Position numbers and translations under genes: made by a program. A stretch of 19,625 nt of DNA. It comes from Olsenella uli (GTDB taxonomy: Bacteria > Actinomycetota > Coriobacteriia > Coriobacteriales > Atopobiaceae). The notes beneath the pieces are model-generated. The model made no database searches. It saw only the letters and a list, made by a program, of their open reading frames with translations, and was not told where the DNA came from. Location: contig NZ_CAAKON010000020.1 in the NCBI RefSeq assembly GCF_901212655.1, positions 187,732 to 207,356 on the forward strand. Direction: 5' to 3'. Positions 8,012 through 15,261 of this stretch are shown in pieces. The stretch's first letter is position 1. Every line of letters begins with the position of its first letter.

Positions 8012-8053
8012 AAAAGATGGGGAGGACCAACCATCCGCAGGCTGGTCCTCCCC
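8012..8053 (-). terminator. Intrinsic terminator of rho
   Basis: On the minus strand GGGGAGGACCA pairs with TGGTCCTCCCC (11 bp perfect, extendable by two more pairs) around a short loop, followed by ATCTTTTT. It ends the rho transcript without needing Rho itself. It lies about 120 nt beyond the stop codon. Confidence 0.93.
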
Positions 8054-8175
8054 GTCAGGCACGGAGGAACATGTTCGCCAGGCGACGACGCGCGTGTCGG
8101 GTCATTCGCCAGGCCTACCGTATAAGCCGGCCTGGCAACCAGGCACAATCGCACAAGACAGTTCGTCCGCCTACG
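8054..8175 (-). other. Structured 3' untranslated region of rho
   Basis: Between the rho stop and its terminator are two direct copies of TTCGCCAGGC (8074-8083, 8105-8114) and a GGCCTGGC (8129-8136) that can pair perfectly with GCCAGGCC (8108-8115) around a 13-nt loop. A competing GCCTGG/CCAGGC hairpin (8130-8144) overlaps it. No gene is visible. Confidence 0.5.
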
Positions 8176-9837
8176 CTACAGCGCGTCCGCGTACTCGCTC
8201 AGCTGCGCCTTCTTTGCCGAGCGAATGAGGAACTCCTGGTTATTCTGCGTGGCGCGCAGGCCCTTGATCAGCGAGCTCTCCGCACGTTCCGTGTTGTTCA
8301 TGTTGGCAAGGATGCGACGGATGCCCCAGACGAACGGCTGAAGCTCTGGGTCCACGAGCAGCTCCTCGTTGCGCGTGCCGGAGGCAATCGGGTCGATGGC
8401 CGGATAGATGCGCTTGTCGGCCAGCTCGCGATCGAGCTTGAGCTCCATGTTGCCGGTGCCCTTGAACTCCTCGAAGATGACCTCGTCCATCTTGGAGCCG
8501 GTGTCAACGAGCGCGGAGGCGAGGATGGTGAGCGAGCCGCCATTCTCGATGTTCCTCGCGGCGCCGAGGAAGCGCTTGGGCGGGTACAGCGCCGCGGAGT
8601 CAACGCCACCGGAGAGGATGCGGCCGGAGGCGGGAGCAGCCAGGTTATACGCGCGCGCAAGACGCGTGATGGAGTCGAGCACCACCACGACGTCGCGGCC
8701 CATCTCCACGAGGCGCTTGGCGCGCTCAATCACGAGCTCAGACACGCTCGTGTGGTTCTCGGCGGGCATGTCAAACGTCGAGGCCACCACATCGCCCTTG
8801 ATGGAGCGCTGCATGTCCGTGACCTCCTCGGGGCGCTCGTCCACCAAAAGGCAGATGAGGTAGACCTCGGGGTTGTTGGCGGCGATGGACTCGCAGATGC
8901 GCTTGAGGACCGTGGTCTTGCCAGCCTTGGGAGGACTCACGATGAGGCCACGTTGGCCCTTGCCGATGGGAGCGACGAGGTCGATGGCCCTGCCGGTGAT
9001 CGAGTCCTTGCCGTGCTCCATGACGAGGCGCTCGCTCGGATAGACGGGCGTGAGGTCTCGGAAGCGAGGGCGCGTGCGAATGGAATCGGGAGCAAGGCCG
9101 TTCACCTTGGAAACGCGCTGCAGGGCCGGATACTTGTCGTTGGGTCGGCTCGGACGCACCGTTCCCTCGACAAGGTCTCCCCTCCTGAGGCCAAGGTGCT
9201 TGATGAGCTGCTGGGGCACGAAGGCGTCGTCATCGCCAGGCATGTAGTTGCCGGTTCGAACGAAGCCGTACCCCTCGCCCGTGATGTCGAGAATACCCGC
9301 CGCGGAGCGGAAGCCCTCGGCGCGGGCAGCCGCGATGTAGACGGCCTCGATGAGCTCCGCCCGCTTGACGCCCACGTACTCGATGCCGAGGTTGGCAGCC
9401 TGGCTGCGCACCTCGGCAACCCTCATGGCCGCAAGGTCCTCGCGAGAGAGCCTGGGTTCGTTCAGAGACTGGGAGGGGCCATTGTTGCCGTGGCGCCCAC
9501 GGCGACGGTTGTTGCCCTGGAACTGCTGGGCACGATCGCGATACCCGCCCTGCTGCTGGCCCCTGCCGGGACGCGCCTGCTGGCGTTGGGCGTCCTGGCG
9601 AGAGGGGCGCTGAGGCACCTGCGCACCCTCGCGCTGCCCCTGAGCCTCGTCGCCGGCCTGGGCCTTCTTGGGCCTCGGGCGCCGACGTCGCTGCGCGTCG
9701 CCCGCATCGTCGCCCGTATCACGCACGGCCTCCTGACGCGGGGCCTGCGGGGCCATGCCCTCCTCGGCCGCAGCCTTGCGCGGGCGGCCACGACGACGCT
9801 TCTGGGGCTGAGTGGCCTCGGGCTTTTCGTCTGTCAC
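8176..9837 (-). CDS. rho: Transcription termination factor Rho
   Basis: Rho is the hexameric RNA-dependent ATPase that ends transcripts lacking intrinsic terminators. The 553-residue protein has a long disordered N-terminus (about 1-128) rich in Arg, Gln, Gly and Pro, with an AT-hook-like RRRGRPRK (14-21). Such extensions are typical of high-GC actinobacterial Rho and bind RNA. The Rho N-domain (129-170) and the cold-shock-like RNA-binding domain (GYGFVRTGNYMPG, 189-201) follow. The ATPase has Walker A SPPKAGKTT (301-309), DERPEEVTDM (333-342), LDSITRLARAYN (387-398) and the RNA-contacting loop MDEVIFEEFKGTGNMEL (450-466). The start is GTG at 9837 with AAGGAA 8 nt upstream. A promoter with a roughly 145-nt leader precedes it, compatible with the autoregulation known for rho in other bacteria. 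Confidence 0.97.
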   Translation of the reverse strand: MTDEKPEATQPQKRRRGRPRKAAAEEGMAPQAPRQEAVRDTGDDAGDAQRRRRPRPKKAQAGDEAQGQREGAQVPQRPSRQDAQRQQARPGRGQQQGGYRDRAQQFQGNNRRRGRHGNNGPSQSLNEPRLSREDLAAMRVAEVRSQAANLGIEYVGVKRAELIEAVYIAAARAEGFRSAAGILDITGEGYGFVRTGNYMPGDDDAFVPQQLIKHLGLRRGDLVEGTVRPSRPNDKYPALQRVSKVNGLAPDSIRTRPRFRDLTPVYPSERLVMEHGKDSITGRAIDLVAPIGKGQRGLIVSPPKAGKTTVLKRICESIAANNPEVYLICLLVDERPEEVTDMQRSIKGDVVASTFDMPAENHTSVSELVIERAKRLVEMGRDVVVVLDSITRLARAYNLAAPASGRILSGGVDSAALYPPKRFLGAARNIENGGSLTILASALVDTGSKMDEVIFEEFKGTGNMELKLDRELADKRIYPAIDPIASGTRNEELLVDPELQPFVWGIRRILANMNNTERAESSLIKGLRATQNNQEFLIRSAKKAQLSEYADAL

Positions 9838-9965
9838 TGAGATGTTCCTTCGATTCGATACGACCTAGGGTCGCCCCGCCTGAATTGAGAGCAAGGACGG
9901 CATGCGAGAGGCAGCCTGGGTGCTTGGCGGGATGTCTTTGGGAATGAGCCGCTACGCGCGGCATG

Positions 9966-9982
9966 AACGGCAAAATGCCGTT
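9966..9982 (-). promoter_or_regulatory. Hairpin at the 5' end of the rho leader
   Basis: A perfect 7-bp inverted repeat, AACGGCA/TGCCGTT with a 3-nt loop (or 6 bp with a 5-nt loop), begins about 7 nt downstream of the rho -10, so the rho mRNA would start almost directly with this stem. It could protect the 5' end or delay Rho loading. Confidence 0.5.
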
Positions 9983-9988
9983 TGAGCA

Positions 9989-9997
9989 ACTATAACA
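9989..9997 (-). promoter_or_regulatory. Extended -10 promoter of rho
   Basis: The minus strand reads TGTTATAGT, a TGn extension plus TATAGT (five of six consensus). The -35 region (TTCTTC-like) is weak, as is common for extended -10 promoters. Predicted transcription starts near 9982, giving a leader of about 145 nt. The upstream copy of a 42-nt direct repeat abuts this promoter. Confidence 0.6.
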
Positions 9998-10002
9998 CAT
10001 GC

Positions 10003-10120
10003 CCGGGAATCGAAGAAAACCCAAGATGGTCCTCGTCGTCCCTCACTGCGACGATTCCGCGACTTACATGACGAAGGTCCGAGAATCGAAGGAAACCCAA
10101 GATGACCCTAGTCGTCCCTC
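10003..10120. repeat. Pair of 42-nt direct repeats between rho and the MarR gene
   Basis: The 42 nt at 10003-10044 and at 10079-10120 agree at 37 positions (period 76 bp). Both contain ATCGAAGRAAACCCAAGATG and GTCGTCCCTC. The right copy covers the last codons and stop of the MarR-like gene; the left copy ends about 5 bp upstream of the rho extended -10. Either a 76-bp tandem duplication has drifted, or the two copies are regulatory sites. Confidence 0.8.
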
Positions 10121-10794
10121 CGCTTGCGCGGCGTGTGAACATGAAGGGAGTTGATGTGCTCGGAAGCCTCCGAGATACGAACGGAGCCCTTCTCGGTCGC
10201 GGCAACCAGAGGACCGCGGCCAGCGGCGTTGCCAGCCGAGGCACGAAGCGCAAGACCGGAGTCGCACAGCGACGCGACGGCCATGGAGACCGTTGGCTGA
10301 AGAAGCCCGAGCTTGTCGACAAGCTCGCATACGGCAAGCCCCTCGCCCTCCCCATACGTTGCCAGCCCGAGCAGAACGAGGTCGGCAGAGGAAAGCGTCA
10401 CGGAACCCATGGTATCCACGACGCGGCGCATGCGGTCGGGGGTGCAGCGAGAGAGCGGCATGCCGGGCTTGATTGAGGCGCACATGTCGAGAAGCGCCGA
10501 ATCGAGACGAAGCCGCCCCTCCTGCGAGAGCGCGCAGCACACGCTTCGGCGGTCGCGCTCGCCGCTCGTGCGCTCGATAAGGCCAAGACGGGCAAGATGA
10601 CTCGTTCGATGGGTCATCGTCGGCCTCAACACGCCCTGGTACTCGGCAACCTCCGAGGTACGGAGCGGGCTGGAGGCGTTTGAGAGATGGCACAGTATGG
10701 CCAGCTCCTCGAAGGTCAAGCGATCGGCATAAGGCATGCCCTGACGAACCAGCGCATACGCCCGGCGAACGGACAGATACTCTCTCACGTTCAT
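10108..10794 (-). CDS. MarR-like regulator with two winged-helix domains
   Basis: A 228-residue predicted DNA-binding protein. Residues about 22-100 form a MarR-type winged helix: LTFEELAILCHL, then a recognition-helix region RPTMTHRTSHLARLGLIER and the wing GERDRRSVCCALSQEG (D81-R83 match the MarR DxR wing motif). Residues about 130-212 look like a second, degenerate copy: SSADLVLLGLA, VCELVDKLGLLQPTVSMAVASL and GPLVAATEKG. Two winged helices in one chain would make a monomer resemble an ordinary MarR dimer. The ligand and targets are unknown. I chose the ATG at 10794 for its AGGGGGT ribosome site; 21 extra codons lie upstream without one. A perfect tandem repeat at 10843-10871 precedes it and may be its own operator. 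Confidence 0.8.
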   Translation of the reverse strand: MNVREYLSVRRAYALVRQGMPYADRLTFEELAILCHLSNASSPLRTSEVAEYQGVLRPTMTHRTSHLARLGLIERTSGERDRRSVCCALSQEGRLRLDSALLDMCASIKPGMPLSRCTPDRMRRVVDTMGSVTLSSADLVLLGLATYGEGEGLAVCELVDKLGLLQPTVSMAVASLCDSGLALRASAGNAAGRGPLVAATEKGSVRISEASEHINSLHVHTPRKRRDD

Positions 10795-10822
10795 CGAAAT
10801 AACCCCCTTTTTTGACATCGAT

Positions 10823-10828
10823 AGCATA
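10823..10828 (-). promoter_or_regulatory. Possible -10 element of the MarR-like gene
   Basis: TATGCT on the minus strand lies about 30 nt before the chosen start. The matching -35 position (about 10846-10851) falls inside the first copy of the 12-bp repeat and is not consensus-like, so the assignment is tentative. Confidence 0.35.
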
Positions 10829-10842
10829 CGCTCGTCGGAGGG

Positions 10843-10871
10843 ACTCGAGGGCGACATTTACTCGAGGGCGA
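10843..10871. promoter_or_regulatory. Tandem 12-bp repeat, candidate autoregulatory operator
   Basis: ACTCGAGGGCGA occurs twice without a mismatch (10843-10854 and 10860-10871), separated by CATTT, for a 17-bp period. Each copy holds the palindrome CTCGAG. It lies 49-77 bp upstream of the MarR-like start, over the predicted -35. That is where a repressor site for autoregulation would be expected. The function is inferred from position only. Confidence 0.5.
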
Positions 10872-11100
10872 GATGGGGGGACTCTCGTACGCTCTTGTTG
10901 CAAACTCGGGAAAACGCTTTTGTGACCTCGGCATACATGAGCATGCGATTGAGGATTTCATGAGCGTCGACGGTGAGGTCGTTTTCTCTGGGATATGGGC
11001 GCCCACATCGCCAAGGGCCCCACGAAGGCCCCGGCAGGACTTCCGAGGTCGTGCCAGCCTCTTCGTCGTTGCGACCATCCTCCGGCCGTCGCGCTCGCGC
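10872..11100. other. Non-coding gap between argS terminator and MarR-like gene
   Basis: No convincing gene is found. A minus-strand frame ending at 10858 gives a protein-like tail of about 35 residues (AHEILNRMLMYAEVTKAF and on) but has no ribosome site and no upstream coding continuity. It may be a gene remnant or chance. Confidence 0.4.
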
Positions 11101-11141
11101 AAAAGGAGCACCCGCCCGGCGCAGGGCGCTCGGACGGGTGC
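11101..11141 (-). terminator. Intrinsic terminator of argS
   Basis: On the minus strand GCACCCG pairs with CGGGTGC, extended inward by GC pairs, and is followed by TCCTTTTG. It lies about 35 nt after the argS stop. Confidence 0.8.
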
Positions 11142-11174
11142 AACGGCTTCCTTTGACGTGAGAAGGGAAGGTCC

Positions 11175-13016
11175 TTACATCCTCTCGGGAGCAGACACGC
11201 CAACGAGGGTCAGCGTGAGGGCGAGCACGCGACGAACTGCGTCGCAGGCGGCGAGACGTGCATGCGAGAGCGACGCATCGACGGGACGGCCCTCGCTCGG
11301 CAACACCTGGCACACGGTGTAGAAGGCATGGAAGGCACCGGCAAGCTCCTGCGCGTAGTGCGTCAGGCGGAACGGGGCGCGGTCGCGGGCGCAGCCCTCG
11401 ACAAGGCCCGGGAACTCGCCCAGCTTGCGGGCGAGCGCCGCCTCGGTGGGGTCGGTGAGCACAGATAGGTCGCAGTCCAGGGAGCAGGCGCGCTCGGCCA
11501 CGGCGTCCATGCCCAGCTCGGCCGCCTCGGCGTCTGTGACGCCCGCGGCGCGGCGCAGGATGGAGCAGATGCGGGCGTGCGCATACTGCACGTAGTAGAC
11601 CGGGTTGGTGTTGTCCTGGCGCTTTACGGCCTCGATGTCGAAGTCGATCATCTGGTTGGAGCTCTTGGACACCAGGGTGAAGCGCGTGGCGTCAGCGCCC
11701 ACCTCGTCCAGAAGCTCGCGCAGCGGCACCATCGTGCCCTTGCGCTTGCTCATCTTGACGGGCTGGCCGTTGCGCAGCAGGTTCACGAGCTGACCGAGCA
11801 GCACCTCGAACTTGCCCTCGTAGCCCAGGGCGTCGGTGGCGGCGCGCACTCGGGCGATGTAGCCGTGGTGGTCGGCGCCCCACACGTCGATGACGTGGTC
11901 GACGCGCTCGTACTTGTTCCAGTGGTAGGCCACATCGGAGGCGAAGTAGGTGTAGGCACCGTCGGCCTTCACGAGCACGCGGTCCTTGTCGTCGCCAAAG
12001 TCCGTGGAGCGGAACCACAGGGCCCCGTCCTTCTCGAACAGGTAGCCCTTCTCGCGGAGCGCGGCAAAGGCGCGGTCGACGGCGCTCTGGCCGTCGGCGC
12101 CCTTCTCGTAGAGCGAGCGCTCGGAGAACCACACCTCAAACTCGGTGCGCATGTCCTCACAGGTGTGGCGAATGTCCTCGAGCATGAGCTTGTAGCCGCG
12201 CTCGCGGAAGGAAAGCATGCGCTCCTGCGCGTCGGCCTCCACCCAGTTGGTGCCGTCCTCCTCCATGAAGTGCGCGGCCAGGTCGATGATGTAGTCGCCG
12301 CCGTAGGAGTCGGCGCCCAGCTTGTTGCGGAAGGCGTCCATGTAGGGGTGGCTCTCGGGGTGCTCGTCGGCCTCGTCGTCGACGAAGGCCTGCCAGTCGG
12401 CGATGAGCGCCTCGTGGGCGGCATGGGCGTCGAGGCCCTTGGAAGCCATGATGTCAGCAATCTGCAGGTAGCGCTCGGAGACCGAGTTGCCAAAGGTGTT
12501 CATCTGGTTGCCGTGGTCGTTGACGTAGTACTCGCGCTCCACGTCGTAGCCGGCATGCTCGAGGACACGGCAGAGCGAGTCGCCGAGGGCCGCCCAGCGG
12601 CCGTGACCGATGTGGAGCGGGCCCACAGGGTTCGCGGAGACGAACTCAACCTGCACCGAGGTGCCCTCGCCGAGGTTGGAGCGGCCGTAGTTGGCGCCCT
12701 GCTCGCGCACGGTGCGGAAGACGGCGTTGCCGGCAGCCTTGGAGAGGTAGAGGTTGATGAAGCCGGGGCCGGCAACCTCAACGCGCTCCACCTCGTCGGT
12801 CTTGGGCAGGTGGGCCACGATGGCCTCGGCGATGGCACGCGGCGCCTTGTGGGCGAGCTTGGCGCTCCTGAGCGCCACGGTGCTCGACCAGTCGCCGTTG
12901 GCGGAATCTGCCGGGCGCTCGAGGCCGAGGTCGCTCACCTCGAACTCGGGCAGGTCGCCGGCCTTCTGGGCACAGGCGATGGCCTCACGAACCAGATTCT
13001 CGATCGTCTCGACCAC
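11175..13016 (-). CDS. argS: Arginyl-tRNA synthetase
   Basis: This enzyme attaches arginine to tRNA-Arg using ATP. The protein is 613 residues. An N-terminal Add-1-type domain (about 1-110) leads to the class I catalytic core. The core has VEFVSANPVGPLHIGHGR (123-140), with HIGH at 135-138, and the canonical KMSKRKG at 421-427. The anticodon-binding DALR-type domain contains NPVYYVQYAHARICSILRR (471-489). A clear KMSK is worth noting because several ArgRS enzymes, including that of E. coli, lack it. The start is GTG at 13016 with GAGAGGGG 7 nt upstream. A nearby ATG at 13032 is out of frame. The gene has its own promoter, leader hairpin and terminator, so it is probably monocistronic. Confidence 0.97.
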   Translation of the reverse strand: MVETIENLVREAIACAQKAGDLPEFEVSDLGLERPADSANGDWSSTVALRSAKLAHKAPRAIAEAIVAHLPKTDEVERVEVAGPGFINLYLSKAAGNAVFRTVREQGANYGRSNLGEGTSVQVEFVSANPVGPLHIGHGRWAALGDSLCRVLEHAGYDVEREYYVNDHGNQMNTFGNSVSERYLQIADIMASKGLDAHAAHEALIADWQAFVDDEADEHPESHPYMDAFRNKLGADSYGGDYIIDLAAHFMEEDGTNWVEADAQERMLSFRERGYKLMLEDIRHTCEDMRTEFEVWFSERSLYEKGADGQSAVDRAFAALREKGYLFEKDGALWFRSTDFGDDKDRVLVKADGAYTYFASDVAYHWNKYERVDHVIDVWGADHHGYIARVRAATDALGYEGKFEVLLGQLVNLLRNGQPVKMSKRKGTMVPLRELLDEVGADATRFTLVSKSSNQMIDFDIEAVKRQDNTNPVYYVQYAHARICSILRRAAGVTDAEAAELGMDAVAERACSLDCDLSVLTDPTEAALARKLGEFPGLVEGCARDRAPFRLTHYAQELAGAFHAFYTVCQVLPSEGRPVDASLSHARLAACDAVRRVLALTLTLVGVSAPERM

Positions 13017-13040
13017 AGGGGTCCCCTCTCATGTACGCAA

Positions 13041-13058
13041 GCGGCCCCGAGGGGCCGC
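13041..13058 (-). promoter_or_regulatory. argS leader hairpin
   Basis: GCGGCCCC and GGGGCCGC form a near-perfect palindromic stem in the argS 5' leader, about 25 nt before the start codon. GCAA/TTGC outside may extend it. No T-run follows on either strand, and the T-box signature GGTGGNACCGCG is not present. Confidence 0.5.
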
Positions 13059-13092
13059 GAAGTTGCAGGTCTTGCCGCGATGCGGCTGGTTG

Positions 13093-13101
13093 AGTGTAGC
13101 A
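13093..13101 (-). promoter_or_regulatory. Extended -10 promoter of argS
   Basis: TGCTACACT on the minus strand is a TGn plus TACACT -10. The -35 is poor. The predicted start near 13086 gives a leader of about 70 nt that contains the GC-rich hairpin. Confidence 0.5.
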
Positions 13102-13116
13102 AAAGTGCCCGGGACC

Positions 13117-13140
13117 GCTCGCCTTAGGCAAAGGGCGAGC
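13117..13140 (-). terminator. Hairpin after nicotinate phosphoribosyltransferase gene
   Basis: GCTCGCC (13117-13123) and GGCGAGC (13134-13140) are perfect 7-bp arms, extendable by two A-T pairs with a bulge. It lies 55 nt past the gene's stop, and TTTT follows only about 10 nt later. It is therefore a weak or Rho-assisted terminator at best. Confidence 0.4.
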
Positions 13141-13194
13141 ACGCCTCCGGGCCAGCCGGAACGACAGCGCCGCGGCGGTAGGGGCGAGCGTGCG

Positions 13195-14685
13195 CTAGAG
13201 CAGGCTCGCCTGCCCGGCGCCCGCGCGCTCCTCGCGGGCAAGCCTCAGGCGCAGGTCCGCAAGGCCCCGCTCGATGCCCACCGGATAGATCTGCGGGTTG
13301 AGGAAGCGGCGCACGGCCGGGTCGAGGTGCATGAGGGCGTCGCGGCAGCGGCGCTTGGCCTCGCCGAGGGTCCCCGCGGCACCTGTGGACTTCCCGCCCG
13401 CCACCACCTGCACGAGCAGCTCATGGGCCTCGAAGGCCGTGAAGTCATAGGCGCGCTCGGAGTCGAGCACGTCCACGGCGAGGCCGGGCTCGCCCGTGGC
13501 AACCGCGTCGTCCACGATCACGTCGCCCACGGGGCAGCCCGCCTCGTCCACGAAGCGGACCACGTGCTGGACGCCGGGGATGGTGCGCTTGTAGGCCATC
13601 TCGGAAAGCTTCATGACCGGGCGCCAGGCACCCTCGCCCGCCTTGCGGACGGCCGCGAGCTTGTAGACGCCGCCGAGCGAGGGCTGTGGGTCGCAGGTGG
13701 CGAGCTTGGTGCCCACGCCAAAGGAGTCGATGGGAGCGCCCTGGGCAAAGAGGCTCTGGATGGTGTACTCGTCCAGGTCGTTGGAGGCCGAGACCTTCAC
13801 GTAGGGCAGGCCCGCCTCGTCGAACATCTCGCGCGCGAGCTTGGAGAGCTTCGCAAGGTCGCCCGAGTCGATGCGCACGGCGGAGAGCCGCTCGCCGACA
13901 GCCTCCATCTCCTTGGCCACCGTCACGGCGTTGGCGAGGCCCTGGCGCACGTCGTAGGTGTCCACGAGCAGGCAGCAGTTCTTGGGCATGGAGCGCGCAA
14001 AGGCCCGGAAGGCGTCGAGCTCGGAGGGAAACGCCATGACCCAGGAGTGTGCGTGCGTGCCAAACACGGGGATGCCGTAGATCTTGCCGGCGAGACAGTT
14101 GGAGGTGGAGCTGGCGCCACCCACGAAGGAGGCGCGCGCCACCGCCAGGCCGCCATCCGGGCCCTGGGCGCGGCGGAGGCCAAAGTCGGACACGGCATGC
14201 CCCTCTGCCGCCTGCACCACGCGAGCCGCCTTGGTGGCCACGAGCGTCTGGAAGTTCACAAGGTTCAGCAGGGCCGTCTCGATGAGCTGGCAGGCAATCA
14301 CGGGGCCTTGCACGCGCACGATGGGCTCGCGGGGGAACACGACCTCGCCCTCGCGCGCCGCCCACACGTCGACGTCCATCCTGAAGGTGCGCAGCCAGTC
14401 GAGGAACTCCGACTTGAACATGGCTCCGCCACCGGGAGCCTCCACGCTCGCGAGGTAGGCGACGTCTTCCTCGGTATAGCGGAAGTTCTCAACGAGGTCG
14501 GCAATCTGGCCCGTGCCGCACGCCACCGCGTAACCGCCCCTGAAGGGGTTGTCGCGGAAGAAGACGGTGAAGCAGGCCTGGGCTTCCGTGAGCCCAGACT
14601 CCCAGAAGCCCTGGGCCATCGTGAGCTCGTAGAGGTCTGTGTTGAGGGACACGTCCGTGGGCCTTGTGATGTCGGTGAGCGACAT
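13195..14685 (-). CDS. pncB: Nicotinate phosphoribosyltransferase
   Basis: This enzyme converts nicotinate and PRPP, with ATP, to nicotinate mononucleotide in the Preiss-Handler NAD salvage route. The 496-residue protein begins NTDLYELTMAQGFWESG (15-31), a strong family signature. FFRDNPFRGGYAVACG lies at 42-57. The conserved catalytic-histidine region is FGTHAHSWVMAFP (208-220), the PRPP/phosphate-binding acidic motif is VRIDSGDL (270-277), and GVGTKLATCDP follows. The ATG at 14685 has AAGGGGGAG 6 nt upstream; the frame runs 26 codons further without similarity. It follows the 104-aa coiled-coil gene by 84 nt on the same strand and may share its transcript. Confidence 0.95.
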   Translation of the reverse strand: MSLTDITRPTDVSLNTDLYELTMAQGFWESGLTEAQACFTVFFRDNPFRGGYAVACGTGQIADLVENFRYTEEDVAYLASVEAPGGGAMFKSEFLDWLRTFRMDVDVWAAREGEVVFPREPIVRVQGPVIACQLIETALLNLVNFQTLVATKAARVVQAAEGHAVSDFGLRRAQGPDGGLAVARASFVGGASSTSNCLAGKIYGIPVFGTHAHSWVMAFPSELDAFRAFARSMPKNCCLLVDTYDVRQGLANAVTVAKEMEAVGERLSAVRIDSGDLAKLSKLAREMFDEAGLPYVKVSASNDLDEYTIQSLFAQGAPIDSFGVGTKLATCDPQPSLGGVYKLAAVRKAGEGAWRPVMKLSEMAYKRTIPGVQHVVRFVDEAGCPVGDVIVDDAVATGEPGLAVDVLDSERAYDFTAFEAHELLVQVVAGGKSTGAAGTLGEAKRRCRDALMHLDPAVRRFLNPQIYPVGIERGLADLRLRLAREERAGAGQASLL

Positions 14686-14769
14686 GCTCTCCCCCTTCGT
14701 GGCGGCCGGGCCGCCCTGTGTGCCGCCAGCAGCGGCAATGGGACCATCTGCGGCTGTCCCCAAGGCCGG

Positions 14770-15084
14770 CTAGTTGTTGATCATCCCGCCGCCGACGACG
14801 AAGACCACGAACCACGCGATGATGATGGCCACCACGAGAAGCACGAGCTTCTGGGCGAGCGGCATCTTGAGGTCCTCGTCGGGCTCCATGTACTCGCGGG
14901 CGCGCTCGCGGCGCTGGGCATCGCGGCGCTCGGCGTCGGCGTCGGCCTGATCGCGGCGCAGGCGCTCGAGCTCGGCGCGACGCTGGGCATCGGCCCGCGA
15001 GCGGTCGCGCTGGGCCTTCTCGGCCCGCAGACGCTCCAGCTCGGCGCGCTCGGCGTCGCTGAGCGGCGTGTTGCTATCTGCCAT
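14770..15084 (-). CDS. Small tail-anchored coiled-coil protein
   Basis: I do not recognise a named family. The 104-residue protein has a highly charged N-terminal two-thirds (about 8-70) with Arg/Glu/Ala/Leu heptad-like repeats such as AELERLRAEKAQRDRSRADA, predicted to be a coiled coil. A single hydrophobic helix near the C-terminus (LVLLVVAIIIAWFVVFVVGG) is followed by a 4-residue tail. That arrangement suggests a C-terminally anchored membrane protein with the coil in the cytoplasm. The ATG at 15084 has AAGGAG 6 nt upstream. The repeated GCG/CGC codons make antisense frames spuriously long here. It lies just upstream of the nicotinate phosphoribosyltransferase gene. Confidence 0.75.
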   Translation of the reverse strand: MADSNTPLSDAERAELERLRAEKAQRDRSRADAQRRAELERLRRDQADADAERRDAQRRERAREYMEPDEDLKMPLAQKLVLLVVAIIIAWFVVFVVGGGMINN

Positions 15085-15102
15085 CAAGGCTCCTTAGGTA
15101 AC

Positions 15103-15130
15103 GCGCGCCGAGGTGCTGGCACCGGCGCGC
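15103..15130 (-). promoter_or_regulatory. Strong leader hairpin before the coiled-coil gene
   Basis: GCGCGCCG (15103-15110) and CGGCGCGC (15123-15130) are perfect arms, continued by GTGC/GCAC with a 2-nt bulge and a 2-nt loop. It ends about 10 nt upstream of the AAGGAG ribosome site on the minus strand, with no T-run. It is likely a stability or translation-control element. Confidence 0.5.
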
Positions 15131-15190
15131 CGATTTCTCATATGGTGCGGGGCGGGCACATCGCCAGGCGTCCCGCAGGCGTATTGAATA

Positions 15191-15220
15191 AGTCTATCCC
15201 TTTTGCATGCTCGGGGTGAA
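15191..15220 (-). promoter_or_regulatory. Possible promoter of the coiled-coil/pncB unit
   Basis: On the minus strand TTCACC and TAGACT are separated by 18 nt in a locally AT-richer stretch, about 107 nt before the gene start. Each matches four of six consensus bases, so this is only a candidate. Confidence 0.3.
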
Positions 15221-15261
15221 ATCTGCAGCTCATCGCGATTTGCTAAGGACCAGCAGTGCCC

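Noticed and set aside
7960..9840. 626-codon plus-strand frame opposite rho
   Set aside because: It mirrors rho codon bias and shows no recognisable domain; rho is unambiguous on the other strand and the frame runs through its terminator.
10812..10840. Plus-strand promoter from the perfect TTGACA at 10812
   Set aside because: No -10-like hexamer occurs 15-19 nt downstream, and no plus-strand gene follows.
10858..10983. Protein-like minus-strand tail of about 40 codons upstream of the MarR-like gene
   Set aside because: No start with a ribosome site and no continuity upstream; too short to separate from chance.
10873..11322. 149-codon plus-strand frame between MarR-like gene and argS
   Set aside because: It crosses the argS terminator and overlaps the argS end; the latter half is an argS shadow and there is no ribosome site.
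13017..13100. T-box riboswitch in the argS leader
   Set aside because: Only one GC-rich hairpin is present in a roughly 70-nt leader; the T-box sequence and antiterminator are absent.
12754..15219. Very long plus-strand open frame (821 codons) opposite argS and the nicotinate phosphoribosyltransferase gene
   Set aside because: It is antisense to two clear enzymes, is full of His/Ala/Gly/Val-biased composition typical of reversed GC-rich codons, and has no family motif.
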